From contig CM030931.1 in NCBI GenBank assembly GCA_018136815.1, positions 5,772,148 to 5,836,147 of the forward strand: DNA of 64,000 nt, in the 5' to 3' direction. This document shows positions 46,201 to 56,039 of this stretch, in pieces. The position numbers and the translations under genes are program-made. The notes beneath the pieces are model-generated. The model saw only the letters and a list, made by a program, of their open reading frames with translations. It was not told the origin of the DNA and ran no database searches. This stretch comes from Isochrysis galbana (taxonomy: Eukaryota > Haptophyta > Isochrysidales > Isochrysidaceae). Positions within the stretch are counted from its first letter, which is position 1, and every line of letters begins with the position of its first letter.

Positions 46201-49200
46201 GACAGCGCCTCGACGAGCATGGCGGCGTGCATACCAGCGACGTGAGTGCACATCACGAGAGCCGGCGATCTGCGGCTGTCCGCGCCCTCTCAGGTTGGTG
46301 CTCGAGCCAAGTGGGCCGGAGAGCAGCGATGGAGGCGTCTCGCGAGCACTTTGTCCACGCCACACTGAGCGGCCTCGTGGGATACGGGCAAGCGCTTGAG
46401 GCGTTCCGCCGAGCCGGCGCCGGCACTATGGGCCTCTCCAACGTTGAGGAATCTTTGGCCAATCGCACCTTTGGCTCGGTGGAGGAGTATGTCGGCTGTT
46501 GGCGGCCGTTGCTTGTGAAGGAGTTGACCGCATCCCTCGTGGAGTCCGACGGCGGTCGGCGCGCGGATGATGTGGCTGGCGGGCGGCGCAGTGGCGGCGA
46601 GCGAATCGCCATGGGCCATCTGAGGAAGCCTAGGGAAAGGCTGCAGGTGCTGCCCCCCCAAAGCGCATCCTCCGCTCCCAAGGGCACAGACGACGTTGCC
46701 GAGCCTGCTCTGGATTGCGTCGAGCTCACGGTGCAGTTTGACGGTGGCAATCTGTTCCTGAGCGAATGGGATGTGGTACGTGTTGAGAGCAAGAGCGCCG
46801 CTTCCGCTCCAGCTCTCGTGGGCATGGTATGGCGGCGGCGAGCGGAGTCGTCGACTGCAGGAGGGCGCAGCCGGCTAGTGATCTTCTTGAGCATATGGTG
46901 CGTCGCCGCGGAGGCGGCGGCAGAAGTCAGCTACGCTAGCCGTGGAGGGGCGAACGGCTCGCAAGCCAGAGAGGTGGGCCCCGGCAGGAAGGGCAGCCTT
47001 GCAGGTGATATGGTGCGAGCGTTGGTGTGGAAGACGCGGGAAGATGGCCGTGCTCCGAAGAGGCCTTGCCTGCCGCACGTCCCTCCCCCTTCCCATCCCT
47101 ATCTCAGCACTCCCCTTCCCCTCTTCCAGGCGGATCGGTGGATGTCGTGCCGCAGGAGAGCGAGGTAGCTGTCGCATTGATTGGCAGCGCCACGAGTGAA
47201 TGGCGAGAGTGGCAGTCGTTGCACTCGCTCTTGCGCTCCTCGGGGCAGAGCACGGCTCCGTCTTTGGGCATCTCCGTCGGGCTGAAGCACGCTCTACTGG
47301 GGTGCGGTGACCCTACCGCAGCGCGCTCTTCGTCGATGCAAGCAAGTTGGTCCTTCGCGAGCTCGTCGTCGGACGACCGGTGGCTCAAGCGGCAGAGGCA
47401 CATGGAAGCGTTTAATACCCGCTTCCGATTGGACCGGGGGCAGGACCTCGCTCTGCGACACGCTGTTGAGCTCGCACACAAGAAGTACGAGGGCTTCATC
47501 CTGATCCAGGGCCCGCCGGGCACAGGCAAGACTACCACCCTGCTAGGGCTACTCAACGTGTTGCACAACGCTGCGCAGCAAGACTACTTCGAGGCTCTAT
47601 TGCGCTCCACCGACAGGTCATCGCGTACGCCTCCAGCTCTTAGTGCCCGGCCACAGGGATCGGCGGCAGCTCGACCGTCGATCGACGAGCTCTCGTCGAG
47701 CGCTGCCAGGATGACCGAAGCGTACGCGGCTCTTCCGCCCGAGCCGGAAGCGGCGGCGGGCCTGCTCGCCCCGCCGCCACGTGGCGGTCGCATTCTCGTC
47801 TGCGCACATTCCAACTGCGCAGTCGACGAGCTCGTTGACAGGATTCTTGGGAAGCGACCCGCTTTCATCGACGAGTACGGTGCCGAGTATGTGCCATCCA
47901 TCGCGCGTGTTGGTTCGCGCGGCGCCGGCGGGCCATGCTCGCTGATGGTTCGCGTCCATGAGAGAGAGAAAAGTCTGCGAGAGATGGTCCGGGCGGCCCA
48001 CGGCACCAATGCATTGCGACAGCGTCTACTTGATAATCTGCAAAAGTTAAAGAGGGATGTTGACCAGTATAGCTCACGGCGTGCCAGATTGCGAGAGCAC
48101 TTGTCGGACCTTTCCATCTCAATCGGTACGCCGCCGAGCTGCGCCCTTTGTGGTTGGGCCGCAAACGGGGGATCATCTAGCCATGAGGCCTTCGTCTCCC
48201 GCGGCATCGAGGACCTTGACCGGGGCATCATCCACCTTAGGGAACTCGCCTCCGGGCACCACGCGACCCTTCGGGGGCTGGGCTGCCTCCCGCACGACGC
48301 CCCTCCCGATGGTCCTCCTGATGCGGAGCGCTTCCGGTCAAAATCGATGAAATCGCTGAGGACGTTCGTCTTAAATGAGTGCCACATCGTCTTTTGCACC
48401 ATGTCCTCGGCCGCGGAGCCTATGGTCTCCGAGATGCCAGGGGGGTTCGAGATTGTCCTTTTAGACGAGGCGGCGCAGGCGAATGAGATCGCGACCCTTG
48501 TGCCGATGACACACGGTGCCAGACTCGTGTGTATGATCGGTGATCCTAACCAACTTCCTGCTACAGTGGTGTCACCCGAAGCTAAGGCGTGCGGTTACGG
48601 AACGTCCCTTTTTGAGCGGCTGCAGAACACGGGTCACCCGGTCCACGTGCTCGAGACGCAGTATAGGATGCATAGTGCTATCCGCGCCTTCCCGTCACGC
48701 CACTTCTATGCCTCTCAGCTGATTGACTCCGAGTCCATAACACGCATGGTACGGAAGCCCCCCGGATCAGAGATGGGGCCGCCAGCTTTGTTCCGCGTCG
48801 GCCGCCACTCAGACCAAACACACCTGTATGAGTTGCGCCTCGCGCCGTATGCGTTCGTTAATGTCCGCGGGGGCGTGCAGGAACATGGCGCATCCGGGCA
48901 GAGCCACTCACTTCTGAACAAAGCTGAGGCGGCCCTATGCGCAGCGCTTGTCTACGCTCTGCGCCGCGCGGCATGCGGCGTGCCTTCCGACGAGCGGCCG
49001 GCGGGCGGCGGGGAGTCCAAGCCGTGCAAGCACTGTGGTCGAGAGCCCTTCGACACTGGCAGCGGACGGTGTGGCTGGGGTGATCTGTGTGGCAGGATAG
49101 TGGTCCTCACTCCGTACGTTGCACAACGGGACGAGATCCGCAGGGCCATTGCATTGGTCACACAAGGGCTCAATTTGCCCCAGGATGCAATCGAGGTTTC

Positions 49201-49654
49201 TTCCGTCGACGCCTACCAGGGGCGAGAGGCCGACATCGTCTTGCTATCATGCGTACGTGCCGGCACTGGCCCGATTGGCTTCGTTCGAGATAAGCGTCGC
49301 CTCAACGTTGCGTTGACGCGTGCACGGCATGCGCTCTACGTCATCGGCTCAGAGCCGGCGCTCCGCCAGGGCTCGACCGATTGGAACGCGTTGCTCGATG
49401 ACGCCAAATCTCGTGGTCTCTGGTGTGATATCGACGAGCACTGGCTTAAGGGCATTCTCACGATTCACGGGGGTGAGGGCCACCGCAAGCTTTGCGCTAA
49501 ATTCATTCAAAGCCTGCCCCACACGCTCCTCGACGGTTGCAAACCAGGGCTATCCGCGCCGCCTCCTCGAGAAGGACTGCTTGTCGAGCTTCTCCCAAGA
49601 CCCGGGCGTCCCTATGGTCCACCTCCTGTGATTCCTACGTGGGTGGGGTATTGA
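43261..49654 (+). CDS. SANT-RRM-RS-KH-Sen1-type helicase fusion protein
   Basis: Exons 43261-44418, 44640-47004 and 47130-49654 (stop) join in perfect phase into about 2,015 residues. Domains in order: acidic/Ser-rich start; SANT/Myb-like (about 70-120: EWTLAEDDKLRQIA...CKRRWEMLRAR); low-complexity FSPASVPTSPG repeats; RRM (about 370-450) with RNP2 LLISAVP and RNP1 RYALVHFT, built across intron 1; RS/SPPRG array (about 505-660); KH (about 685-750) with KLIGSNGFNI; disordered region; then a senataxin/UPF1-like SF1 helicase. Helicase motifs: GPPGTGKTTT (about 1301), DEAAQ (about 1618), GDPNQLP, QYRMH, SVDAYQGREADIV and RLNVALTRAR. A CKHC...CGWGDLC insert suggests a zinc knuckle. Sen1-type enzymes unwind RNA-DNA hybrids in termination and RNA surveillance. 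Linking that to splicing-type RNA-binding modules in one chain is inference. Nuclear location is likely. Confidence 0.9.
45010..45260 (+). repeat. 18-bp coding tandem repeat (RSPPRG array)
   Basis: Near-identical 18-bp units (CGCAGCCCGCCGCGGGGA type) encode the RSPPRG hexapeptide roughly ten times inside the fusion gene. DNA-level identity implies recent expansion by slippage or unequal exchange. Confidence 0.85.
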
Positions 49655-49984
49655 TGAAGGCGGTGTTCTGCGCTTTGTCTAGAACCCGAGCTCTTAATCT
49701 TTCGAGTATCCTCCTTCAGGCATCACAAGTCCTCGCCGTGAGCGCTCCATCGTTATTGTGAGTTGTGATTACTGCTCAGCTCATGCCAGAAGGCAAAGCA
49801 TGAGGTTGAGGTTGACCGACAGGACCCCGGAGGGGAATTGGAGCCTGAGGGGGAAGGCACGAGGCGCCCCCCAATGTAAACCAAGTTATGAGCTATAAAC
49901 TTGAAAATGCGACCTAATCAAAGAAACCTGTCAGTCCCGCGCGGGTGGCGTGAACACCGAACAACAAGAAGGGATTTTTCATAA

Positions 49985-50340
49985 ATCTGTTTTTTTCAAT
50001 CAAGCTCCTGGAGGCTAGCTCAGTCTCGGGGGGCAGAGGAGGCTGGGGCTAGGCCCTTGCCTCCTCTGTCTCTACCTCGCCGGCGCTCCTAAGCTCCTGG
50101 GGCCCCCATGCTGCACCTATTTGCTTGTCAAACAGGGGGGGTGAGCGGTTGGAGCAATGGGAATGGGCTGGCCCTTGTCTGTGGGCCGAGGACCAAGGAG
50201 TGAGGCAGAGCCAGGCAAGCCTGTGGGGAGGGGAATGGGTCAGGAGGGCAGTCTCAGTCTCCTCCTCGCATGCCATAAGGCCCATGGCGCTCAAGGGGCA
50301 CCACGCACCCTCGTCCCTGCAAGTGTCGGCAAAGTTGAGG
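49985..50340 (-). repeat. Diverged, inverted relative of repeat A
   Basis: Read on the minus strand, about 50050-50100 gives GGGCCTAGCCCCAGCCTCC and a CTGAGCTAGC context. It matches the order seen in repeat A (near 50825-50880), but divergence is high and the limits are uncertain. Confidence 0.45.
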
Positions 50341-50511
50341 GGTAGAATTGTATATATACATGCTACTACTATTATTGTCGATTTAATCCTAGATGATGCG
50401 ATTTCTAGGCTCTTATTTCCAGGTCCTTCGCCGTGCGGCCACACGGTGAAGCTCAGGTACATCTGGGTTGGTAGGGTTCGTCCCTAGCGACCTAGAATTC
50501 GGGTTCTCGTT

Positions 50512-50527
50512 TCGTTCCTTCTAGCCT
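50512..50527. repeat. Left 16-bp target-site duplication of repeat A copy 2
   Basis: TCGTTCCTTCTAGCCT, identical to 51396-51411. Confidence 0.9.
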
Positions 50528-51395
50528 CAACTATCAGTAAAACTGATAGGGTCATGGGGGCCCCGTGCCCCCCTTCCTCCATCGCAGACACCCCCTGGTT
50601 GGGCCTGCACACTCAACCTCAGCCCCTGCCTGCAGGCAGGGGCTGAGCTGCCATCAGTCTGGCACAGACCCTCGCCGAGCGCGCGCTGCGCGCCGCACGC
50701 ATTCGCCTGCACTGGCCCTCGATCGTACTGACCCCCCACTCCACCACTGAGCCACAGACCACCTGAGCCGCCAGGAGGGCACCCAAGGCCAGCGAGGCCA
50801 GCGAGGGAGAGGCAGGAGAGGCCAGGGGCTCAGCCCCAGCCTCCACTGCCCCCTGAGCTGGCCCAGCTGGCCCTCTGGGGGGACCCGAGGGGCCCCTCAG
50901 AGGGGTGCCATGGCGCGCGCAGGCATCGCACGCCCGTAAGAGAACGAAGAGAACCGCGAGAAAAGAACGACAAAAAAACGACACGATCGGACCCAAGAAA
51001 AGGTAAGACTCACGCCTGTTTACGGTATGTTTACAGGCCGACACCCCGAGCGACACACGAAGGCCGCGAAAGCGCGGCGGTACTTAAAAAACACGCGAGA
51101 AGAGGGGGCCGAGACCCCCCAGGGGCACGAAGTGTCACATGCAACAGGCGTTTATGTTGGTTTTGCCACAGGAACACCACACCAGCAGGCCTGCCCCAGC
51201 CCACCCCCTGCACTTGGCCCGTTGCCCGTTGTAGTGCACGCGCCCCCCCCCCCCCCCCGATACCAAAGACAAAGGAATGAAGGGGGTGGTGTAAGGGAGT
51301 GAGTAAACTGGGGTATAGGCGATGTCGTAAGTGAGTACCGTGAGTACGTAGACCCGTATAGCTAGCGTGAGTAGCCCGAATCTTCAGATGTTTTA
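50528..51395. mobile_element. Repeat A copy 2: 868-bp non-autonomous insertion
   Basis: Inserted in repeat B. It begins with the hairpin CTATCAG-TAAAA-CTGATAG and continues with the same order of segments as copy 1 (GGGGGCCCCGTGCCCCCC, CATCGCAGACACCCCCTGG, CAGGGGCTCAGCCCCAGCC). After about 50945 the two copies diverge. It contains a C-run at 51242-51258 and ends near GTGAGTAGCCCGAATCTTC. No terminal inverted repeats and no credible ORF. Confidence 0.85.
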
Positions 51396-51411
51396 TCGTT
51401 CCTTCTAGCCT
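51396..51411. repeat. Right 16-bp target-site duplication of repeat A copy 2
   Basis: TCGTTCCTTCTAGCCT, partner of 50512-50527. Confidence 0.9.
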
Positions 51412-51422
51412 GTTTGTCAGGT

Positions 51423-51833
51423 AGCTATCTCGATGTCACCCGGTGCCAGCCGCTGACTGTCGACTTTCTGGAGAGGTCGACGGGAACACGAGAGATCCCG
51501 GCCGGATCGGAGGGTGAGGCTGCTGCGCCGCGACCCATAAAAATTTGTTAAAAATTTAATCTTTTGAGAAGGAGCACGTGACCAAGTAGGCCCGGAGCCG
51601 CTTCTTCCTCGATCGCACCCTCCATCCTCCATCACCAAGTCCGACAAAGAGTTTCTGAGATCAAGTTTCCCAAGGGCCTGGCCTCGGATAACGTCCATAC
51701 AGCGGCCAGGGCGGCGTGCGCTCCATGCCCCTATAGTTTTCACGATAGTAATTCAACTTGTGCACAAAGCTGCTACGCAAGAGCATACACCATAACGCCG
51801 TCTCCACTCAGTCAAATCTTCTGTCTTGTGAAT
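51423..51833. other. Intergenic, no gene seen
   Basis: Downstream of the TPR-PhyH gene. It contains a short A/T-rich AAAATTTGTTAAAAATTTAA stretch near 51540. Nothing else is supportable. Confidence 0.4.
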
Positions 51834-53966
51834 CTAGACGAGATGGTCCAACTTGCCGGTAGTACATCCGGGACGCTCCCGTAGGCCGTCCTCATAGAGC
51901 AGCGCACAACCCGCATCCTCAGGTTGTATCGTATAAGGTAGGCCTAGTGGGCAACACGCATTCCCACGGAAGGGATGGCTAGTGGAGCTCCCAGACCCGG
52001 CCGATGTCACCTCTCCCGAGGCCGCGTCCGTCGCCACGTCGCATGTGGGACGGGCCAATGTGATATAGAAGACGGCCCGCTTCTTCTTGGAGCGGTTGGC
52101 GCCGCCCCGGTGACGGATTGCGGAGTTGTACACTAGCAAGGCCCCTTCGGGTATAGGAATGGGCAAAGGGTGGTGACTCACATGCGCAGCTGTCTCACTA
52201 CCGTGTGTGCCCCATCTCTCCTCGGCTTCCTCTTCGTCAAATACCCGACCATCCATGTAGCCCTCTTGGGCATCTGCAGCCCATCGCCCTCCCACATGGT
52301 GTGTGCCAGGGATGACTTCAATTGGGCCCATCCGCGTGTCGATCGACGTGGCGCCGAACTGCACTTTGAACAAGGGCGCGCCCTCTTCAGCTGCATCAGT
52401 GTCGCCATGAATTCGCTGTGCAGCTGCGCCAGGGCGAGAAAGCAACACGCCACTCTCCATCACGCGAAAAGGGCGGTTTTTCGAGCCGCCCAACCGTGGC
52501 GAAAGCAGACGGAAGAGGGCGTTTGCTGTGGCGTCAACAGCCGCCAGAACCGCAGGCTCGCGCAAAGGCATCGCCAAGTGGCGCCGGCGATGGTTCTCGA
52601 ATGTTGACGCCGAGGTGTCGAAGTTGGTCGAGCCCGACACCGGAGCTGAGATTACCTTCTGGATCGCTCGGCGTAGGGCCGCCGTCGTGGAGCGATTGAG
52701 CACCTCCGTAAGGAGAACCACGCCGTGCGTAGAAAGGATGTGCGACGCCTGGGACACCCAAGCATGATTGGGTTCGGTGGCGCCAACGAAGCCGGAGCAG
52801 GAGGATTCCTCATCTGTCCCATGGTCTGTTGGCCAGGAGGGCGGCTTTTGATGGGCTGCCACAGACAGGGTGAACGACGACAGGCTCGACCGGCCGTTTG
52901 ACGATTGGACCGCACTTCCGCCTGATAGCGAGCCTGACGCATCGTGCTCTCCAGTCGGCCCGGCCGTATTGGACACTGTGCACCCTTCATAGAGCAAATC
53001 TTCCTTGGCTAATCTTTTGCTCGCATCAGATACGAGACCGCTGGAACGAGGAGTGGCATCCGTTGCAAACTCGCTCGCCCCTGCCTCGAAGCACCTTTCG
53101 TTGGGTGCGCGCGTGCTCCACCTCAGGAGGGACAGGCTATCGGATCTAGTCGGAGCTAATCCTTTCGCTCTCAGCCACGCCTTGCGGGCCTCGCGGTGTC
53201 TACCTATTGTCCACGCCGCCACACCATACGCGTGCGAAATCTCCGCGTCGGCTGGGGCTAGGCGAGCCGCGGTAGTTAGTGCGTCGAATGCCTCATCGTA
53301 TCGCCTCAGCGAGGCCAACGCCTGGCTCAAGCCAAATTGTGGCACCGCAGAGAGCGGGTCGAGGGTCACAGCCACTTGGAAGGCACGGAAAGCTTCTGAG
53401 GCACGCTTTGCGGCAAGCAAGCTGTGCCCAAGGTCAAGGTTCACCGCTACGCTCTGCGGAGCAAGCTTTGCCGCCAAGACTCGAGCTTCGACGGACGATG
53501 CGTGTAGCCTCATCTCTTGCGCGGCGGCAAGCTCGGTGTAGGCGTCGGCGTCCGTGGGAGCCAGCTGGGTCGCAAGGCGGAGCGCGGCTTCTGCGCGGCC
53601 CGCCCTCCCTGCCCGCCGCCACGCGACGCCCACGTTGAATGCGAGCGCCGGGTCATCTGGTCGTAGGGCAGCAGCTCGCTGAAGGCTGCTCGCCGCACGC
53701 GTATGCTCCCCCTCCGCCGAGAGAACCTCCCCAATCAGCGCATGAAAGAACCATCGCTCGTCGCTGTCTTCGCCAAGCGCCGCGAGCGCGCTATGGGCGC
53801 ACTCGACAGCGTACTCTCGCTGGCCCGCAAGGGCGCGCGCGTGACAGAGGCGCTGCTGGATCGACACATCCGCCGGAGAACCCTCCAGCGCCCGCTCGTA
53901 CGCCCCGATCGCGAGGGAGAGCTCGCCAGACGCAGCGAGCGCGTCCGCCGCCGAAGAGAGCGACAT
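51834..53966 (-). CDS. TPR repeats fused to a phytanoyl-CoA-dioxygenase-like (PhyH) domain
   Basis: A single-exon ORF of 710 residues from ATG 53966. Residues 1-280 carry about seven TPR motifs (ADALAASGELSLAIGAYERA, FNVGVAWRRAGRAGRAEAAL, LDLGHSLLAAKRASEAFRAF, YGVAAWTIGRHREARKAWLR). A Ser-rich linker spans about 290-400. The C-terminal part resembles PhyH 2-oxoglutarate/Fe(II) dioxygenases: FRVMESGVLL, then HGDTD (HxD iron ligands), GPIEVIPGTHHVGG, and RHRGGANRSKKKRAVFYITL (distal His and the Arg for 2-oxoglutarate). Family members hydroxylate lipids or small molecules; here the TPRs suggest a protein substrate or partner, which is inference. No signal or transit peptide is obvious. Confidence 0.8.
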   Translation of the reverse strand: MSLSSAADALAASGELSLAIGAYERALEGSPADVSIQQRLCHARALAGQREYAVECAHSALAALGEDSDERWFFHALIGEVLSAEGEHTRAASSLQRAAALRPDDPALAFNVGVAWRRAGRAGRAEAALRLATQLAPTDADAYTELAAAQEMRLHASSVEARVLAAKLAPQSVAVNLDLGHSLLAAKRASEAFRAFQVAVTLDPLSAVPQFGLSQALASLRRYDEAFDALTTAARLAPADAEISHAYGVAAWTIGRHREARKAWLRAKGLAPTRSDSLSLLRWSTRAPNERCFEAGASEFATDATPRSSGLVSDASKRLAKEDLLYEGCTVSNTAGPTGEHDASGSLSGGSAVQSSNGRSSLSSFTLSVAAHQKPPSWPTDHGTDEESSCSGFVGATEPNHAWVSQASHILSTHGVVLLTEVLNRSTTAALRRAIQKVISAPVSGSTNFDTSASTFENHRRRHLAMPLREPAVLAAVDATANALFRLLSPRLGGSKNRPFRVMESGVLLSRPGAAAQRIHGDTDAAEEGAPLFKVQFGATSIDTRMGPIEVIPGTHHVGGRWAADAQEGYMDGRVFDEEEAEERWGTHGSETAAHVSHHPLPIPIPEGALLVYNSAIRHRGGANRSKKKRAVFYITLARPTCDVATDAASGEVTSAGSGSSTSHPFRGNACCPLGLPYTIQPEDAGCALLYEDGLRERPGCTTGKLDHLV

Positions 53967-54856
53967 CCGTTCCGTCGGCGACGCCCGCCCCGTCTTTCTA
54001 CTAGACTACTGACTGCAACGCTTCTACTATGGGGATCTGCAGTGCACGCGCGCGCTGGGCCGCGCCGGTACCAACCAAAATGGACACGCGGCACGACGCT
54101 GTCTGCGCGGCACGGGCGGCGTCGGCGGCGCGCACACCATCCGGCTCCCAAACACATTTTTCTCGCCAGGGGTCGTGCACCACTCCCGCAACGTGCTCGT
54201 CGTGTTGGTGTTGGTAGTTGGCATCTTGTCATCAGAACACCGATAGCATGCCTCTGGCTGTCTGTGGGTGTGCGCCATGTGCAGGTAACTCGACGACGGT
54301 TGACGTCAAAGGCTCGAATGTATACGACGATGACGCACCGTTTCTCCTGCCTCCCAGAAAAAAGCGATCGGATCCAATAGCCGCGGCACATGACCGCTGA
54401 AGTCGCCACCACCAGCCTCGTAAATTTCACGTATCCTTATCACGGAACGCACAGGAACCTGCTCACAGACCAAACAAGGAAGAGAATGCCGACAAGAGAG
54501 CGACGGGGCGACGGGCGATCCGACGGGGGCGACAGTTACGCACAGGAATAAGGAAAAAAAAATCTTCTTAAAAAATTCCCGCTACATGCGCGGCGTGAGG
54601 CAGCGTGCTATTGAACCTCCCTACTACCCAACCCTAACCCCTATCAACCCCCTTCCCCTTCCCCAGTTCCCTCTTTAACGGAGAAGCCGGTTCCAGGGAG
54701 GCCGTGCGCGCTGCTTCGGCAGGGAGTCGGAGAGAAGGGGGCGGGAGACTGTGGCTTCTCTTGTGTTCTTACTTTTATCGGAATACCCTCCTTGGAGTCC
54801 GTGTGATCCCGCTTTGATCTCCGCCAAGTTTACTGCTAGTAAGATTGTTATCCATC
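53967..54856. other. Intergenic, no gene seen
   Basis: Upstream of the TPR-PhyH gene. The segment GTTACGCACAGGAATAAGGA at about 54535-54554 recurs, one base different in length, at about 55380-55400 inside the next feature. Confidence 0.4.
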
Positions 54857-55500
54857 CTAAGTGATGTTTCGTATATCCAATTCTCTCGCCGCCTGCGAGA
54901 GGTCCTCCGATGTTACAAGATTGAAGTCTTTATCCACCGTGTAAAGGGGGCTTATCATCTTCTTTATATGCTTATTGCTCGGGGCGTGTAGCCCCATCCT
55001 CTCCCGTTGCCTCTTAAGTTTTTGGAAGAAACCGGTTTTCGCCGTTGCTAATAGGTGGTATCTAGTGAGAATTGCTCTAAGGATCGATCTAGCGGACCTA
55101 CCATCCGCGTTGCCATATTGTATGTTGTAGAAGTCTGTAAGGATGTACCTCCACGCCAGGATACCCAAGTATCCCGAGGAGGGGTGAGGCCTGTCTACTT
55201 GGTAGCAAAAAAGACGCTGGGCTACTTCTGAGCCCGGCCTAAGATTAATCCCTATAAGACCCTCTATGAATTCGAAGACGGGCTCCGTCGCGATGCATAC
55301 GGCTAAGTGCGTGGAGCTTTCGGGGGCTGGGAGGTGGGAGCGGTCGGCGCGCGCTCCATCGCTAAAACTATAACAATAGTTATGCGCACAGGAATAAGGA
55401 GGGGAATCTTTCGACGAAAACCCTGAAGTGAGTTGATGAAGACCGAAGTAAAATAGCGCCACGATATAATCCAACGGCCAACACCTGAGGGGGAATCGGG
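54857..55500 (-). CDS. Orphan exon or ORF, unknown, probably mobile-element related
   Basis: Open minus frame of about 210 codons ending at a stop at 54857. There is no ATG near its start; the frame opens just after a good acceptor (CCCCGATTCCCCCTCAG, near 55488), so it may be the last exon of a spliced gene. Codon use is more AT-rich than neighbouring genes. Segments such as HLAVCIATEPVFEFIEGLIG, LAWRYILTDFYNIQYGNADG and FFQKLKRQRERMGLH look protein-like, but I do not recognise the family. It contains a hairpin (AACTATAACAATAGTT, 55366-55381) that recurs at 60926-60941 beside repeat B, which hints at a shared repeat origin. Confidence 0.4.
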
Positions 55501-56039
55501 GTCACACAAGGGGGCGGTTCCTTGCACCGGTGCTACCTGAACGCGCGACTTAGCGACTTAGCCTAAAAACGCGAGGAGCACGCAAGGAGCAAGGAGGTAA
55601 GTAAGCCAGGTGAGGGGCAAGCAGGTGACAAGGGAGGCGCCAAAGGAGGCGAGGGCAAAGAGCAAAGAGGGCGAATGGGCGAATGTAGGATCCTGTGACG
55701 GTGACTAGTGACTCGCGGCTAGCCTTAGCCTACAAGGAGGGGACATAGAAACGCAAACAACTTCTAAAACAAAAAGGTCGATCGCGGATGCGACAGGGGG
55801 GCGCGCCGAGCAGCCGGAGGCAGGGTTCCGCGGGAGGGGGAAAGGTCGCGTTCAGTCGAAAGAGTGCTACAGCCACAGCCATCAGACAGGCATGAAAACA
55901 TCTAGAGTAGAGTAGACTAGAGCTAGAGTAGAGTAGAGTAGTAGAGTATCTATGCGCACCAGTAGAGTGGCTGGCGGTTATTTTCTTTTTGAAGCAGGGG
56001 GTCGCGGGAGGGGGAGTGGCGCCGACGCCGGCGGGAGAG
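55501..56039. other. Intergenic with (TAGAG)n repeat
   Basis: GAGGTAAGTAAG-like purine stretches near 55600, and an imperfect TAGAG microsatellite at about 55903-55950 just upstream of the Tudor-like gene. No gene. Confidence 0.5.

Larger units (their letters stand above)
50386..51422 (+). repeat. Repeat B copy 1, split by repeat A copy 2
   Basis: Positions 50386-50527 plus 51412-51422 match the reverse complement of 60746-60896 at roughly 90 percent by eye. Shared blocks include ATCCTAGATGATGCGAT, CCTTCGCCGTGCGGC, ACACGGTGAAGCT and GGTAGGGTTCGTCCCTAGCG. The match is interrupted exactly by repeat A copy 2 and its duplication. Repeat B has no coding sequence here; its true ends are unknown. 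Confidence 0.8.
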
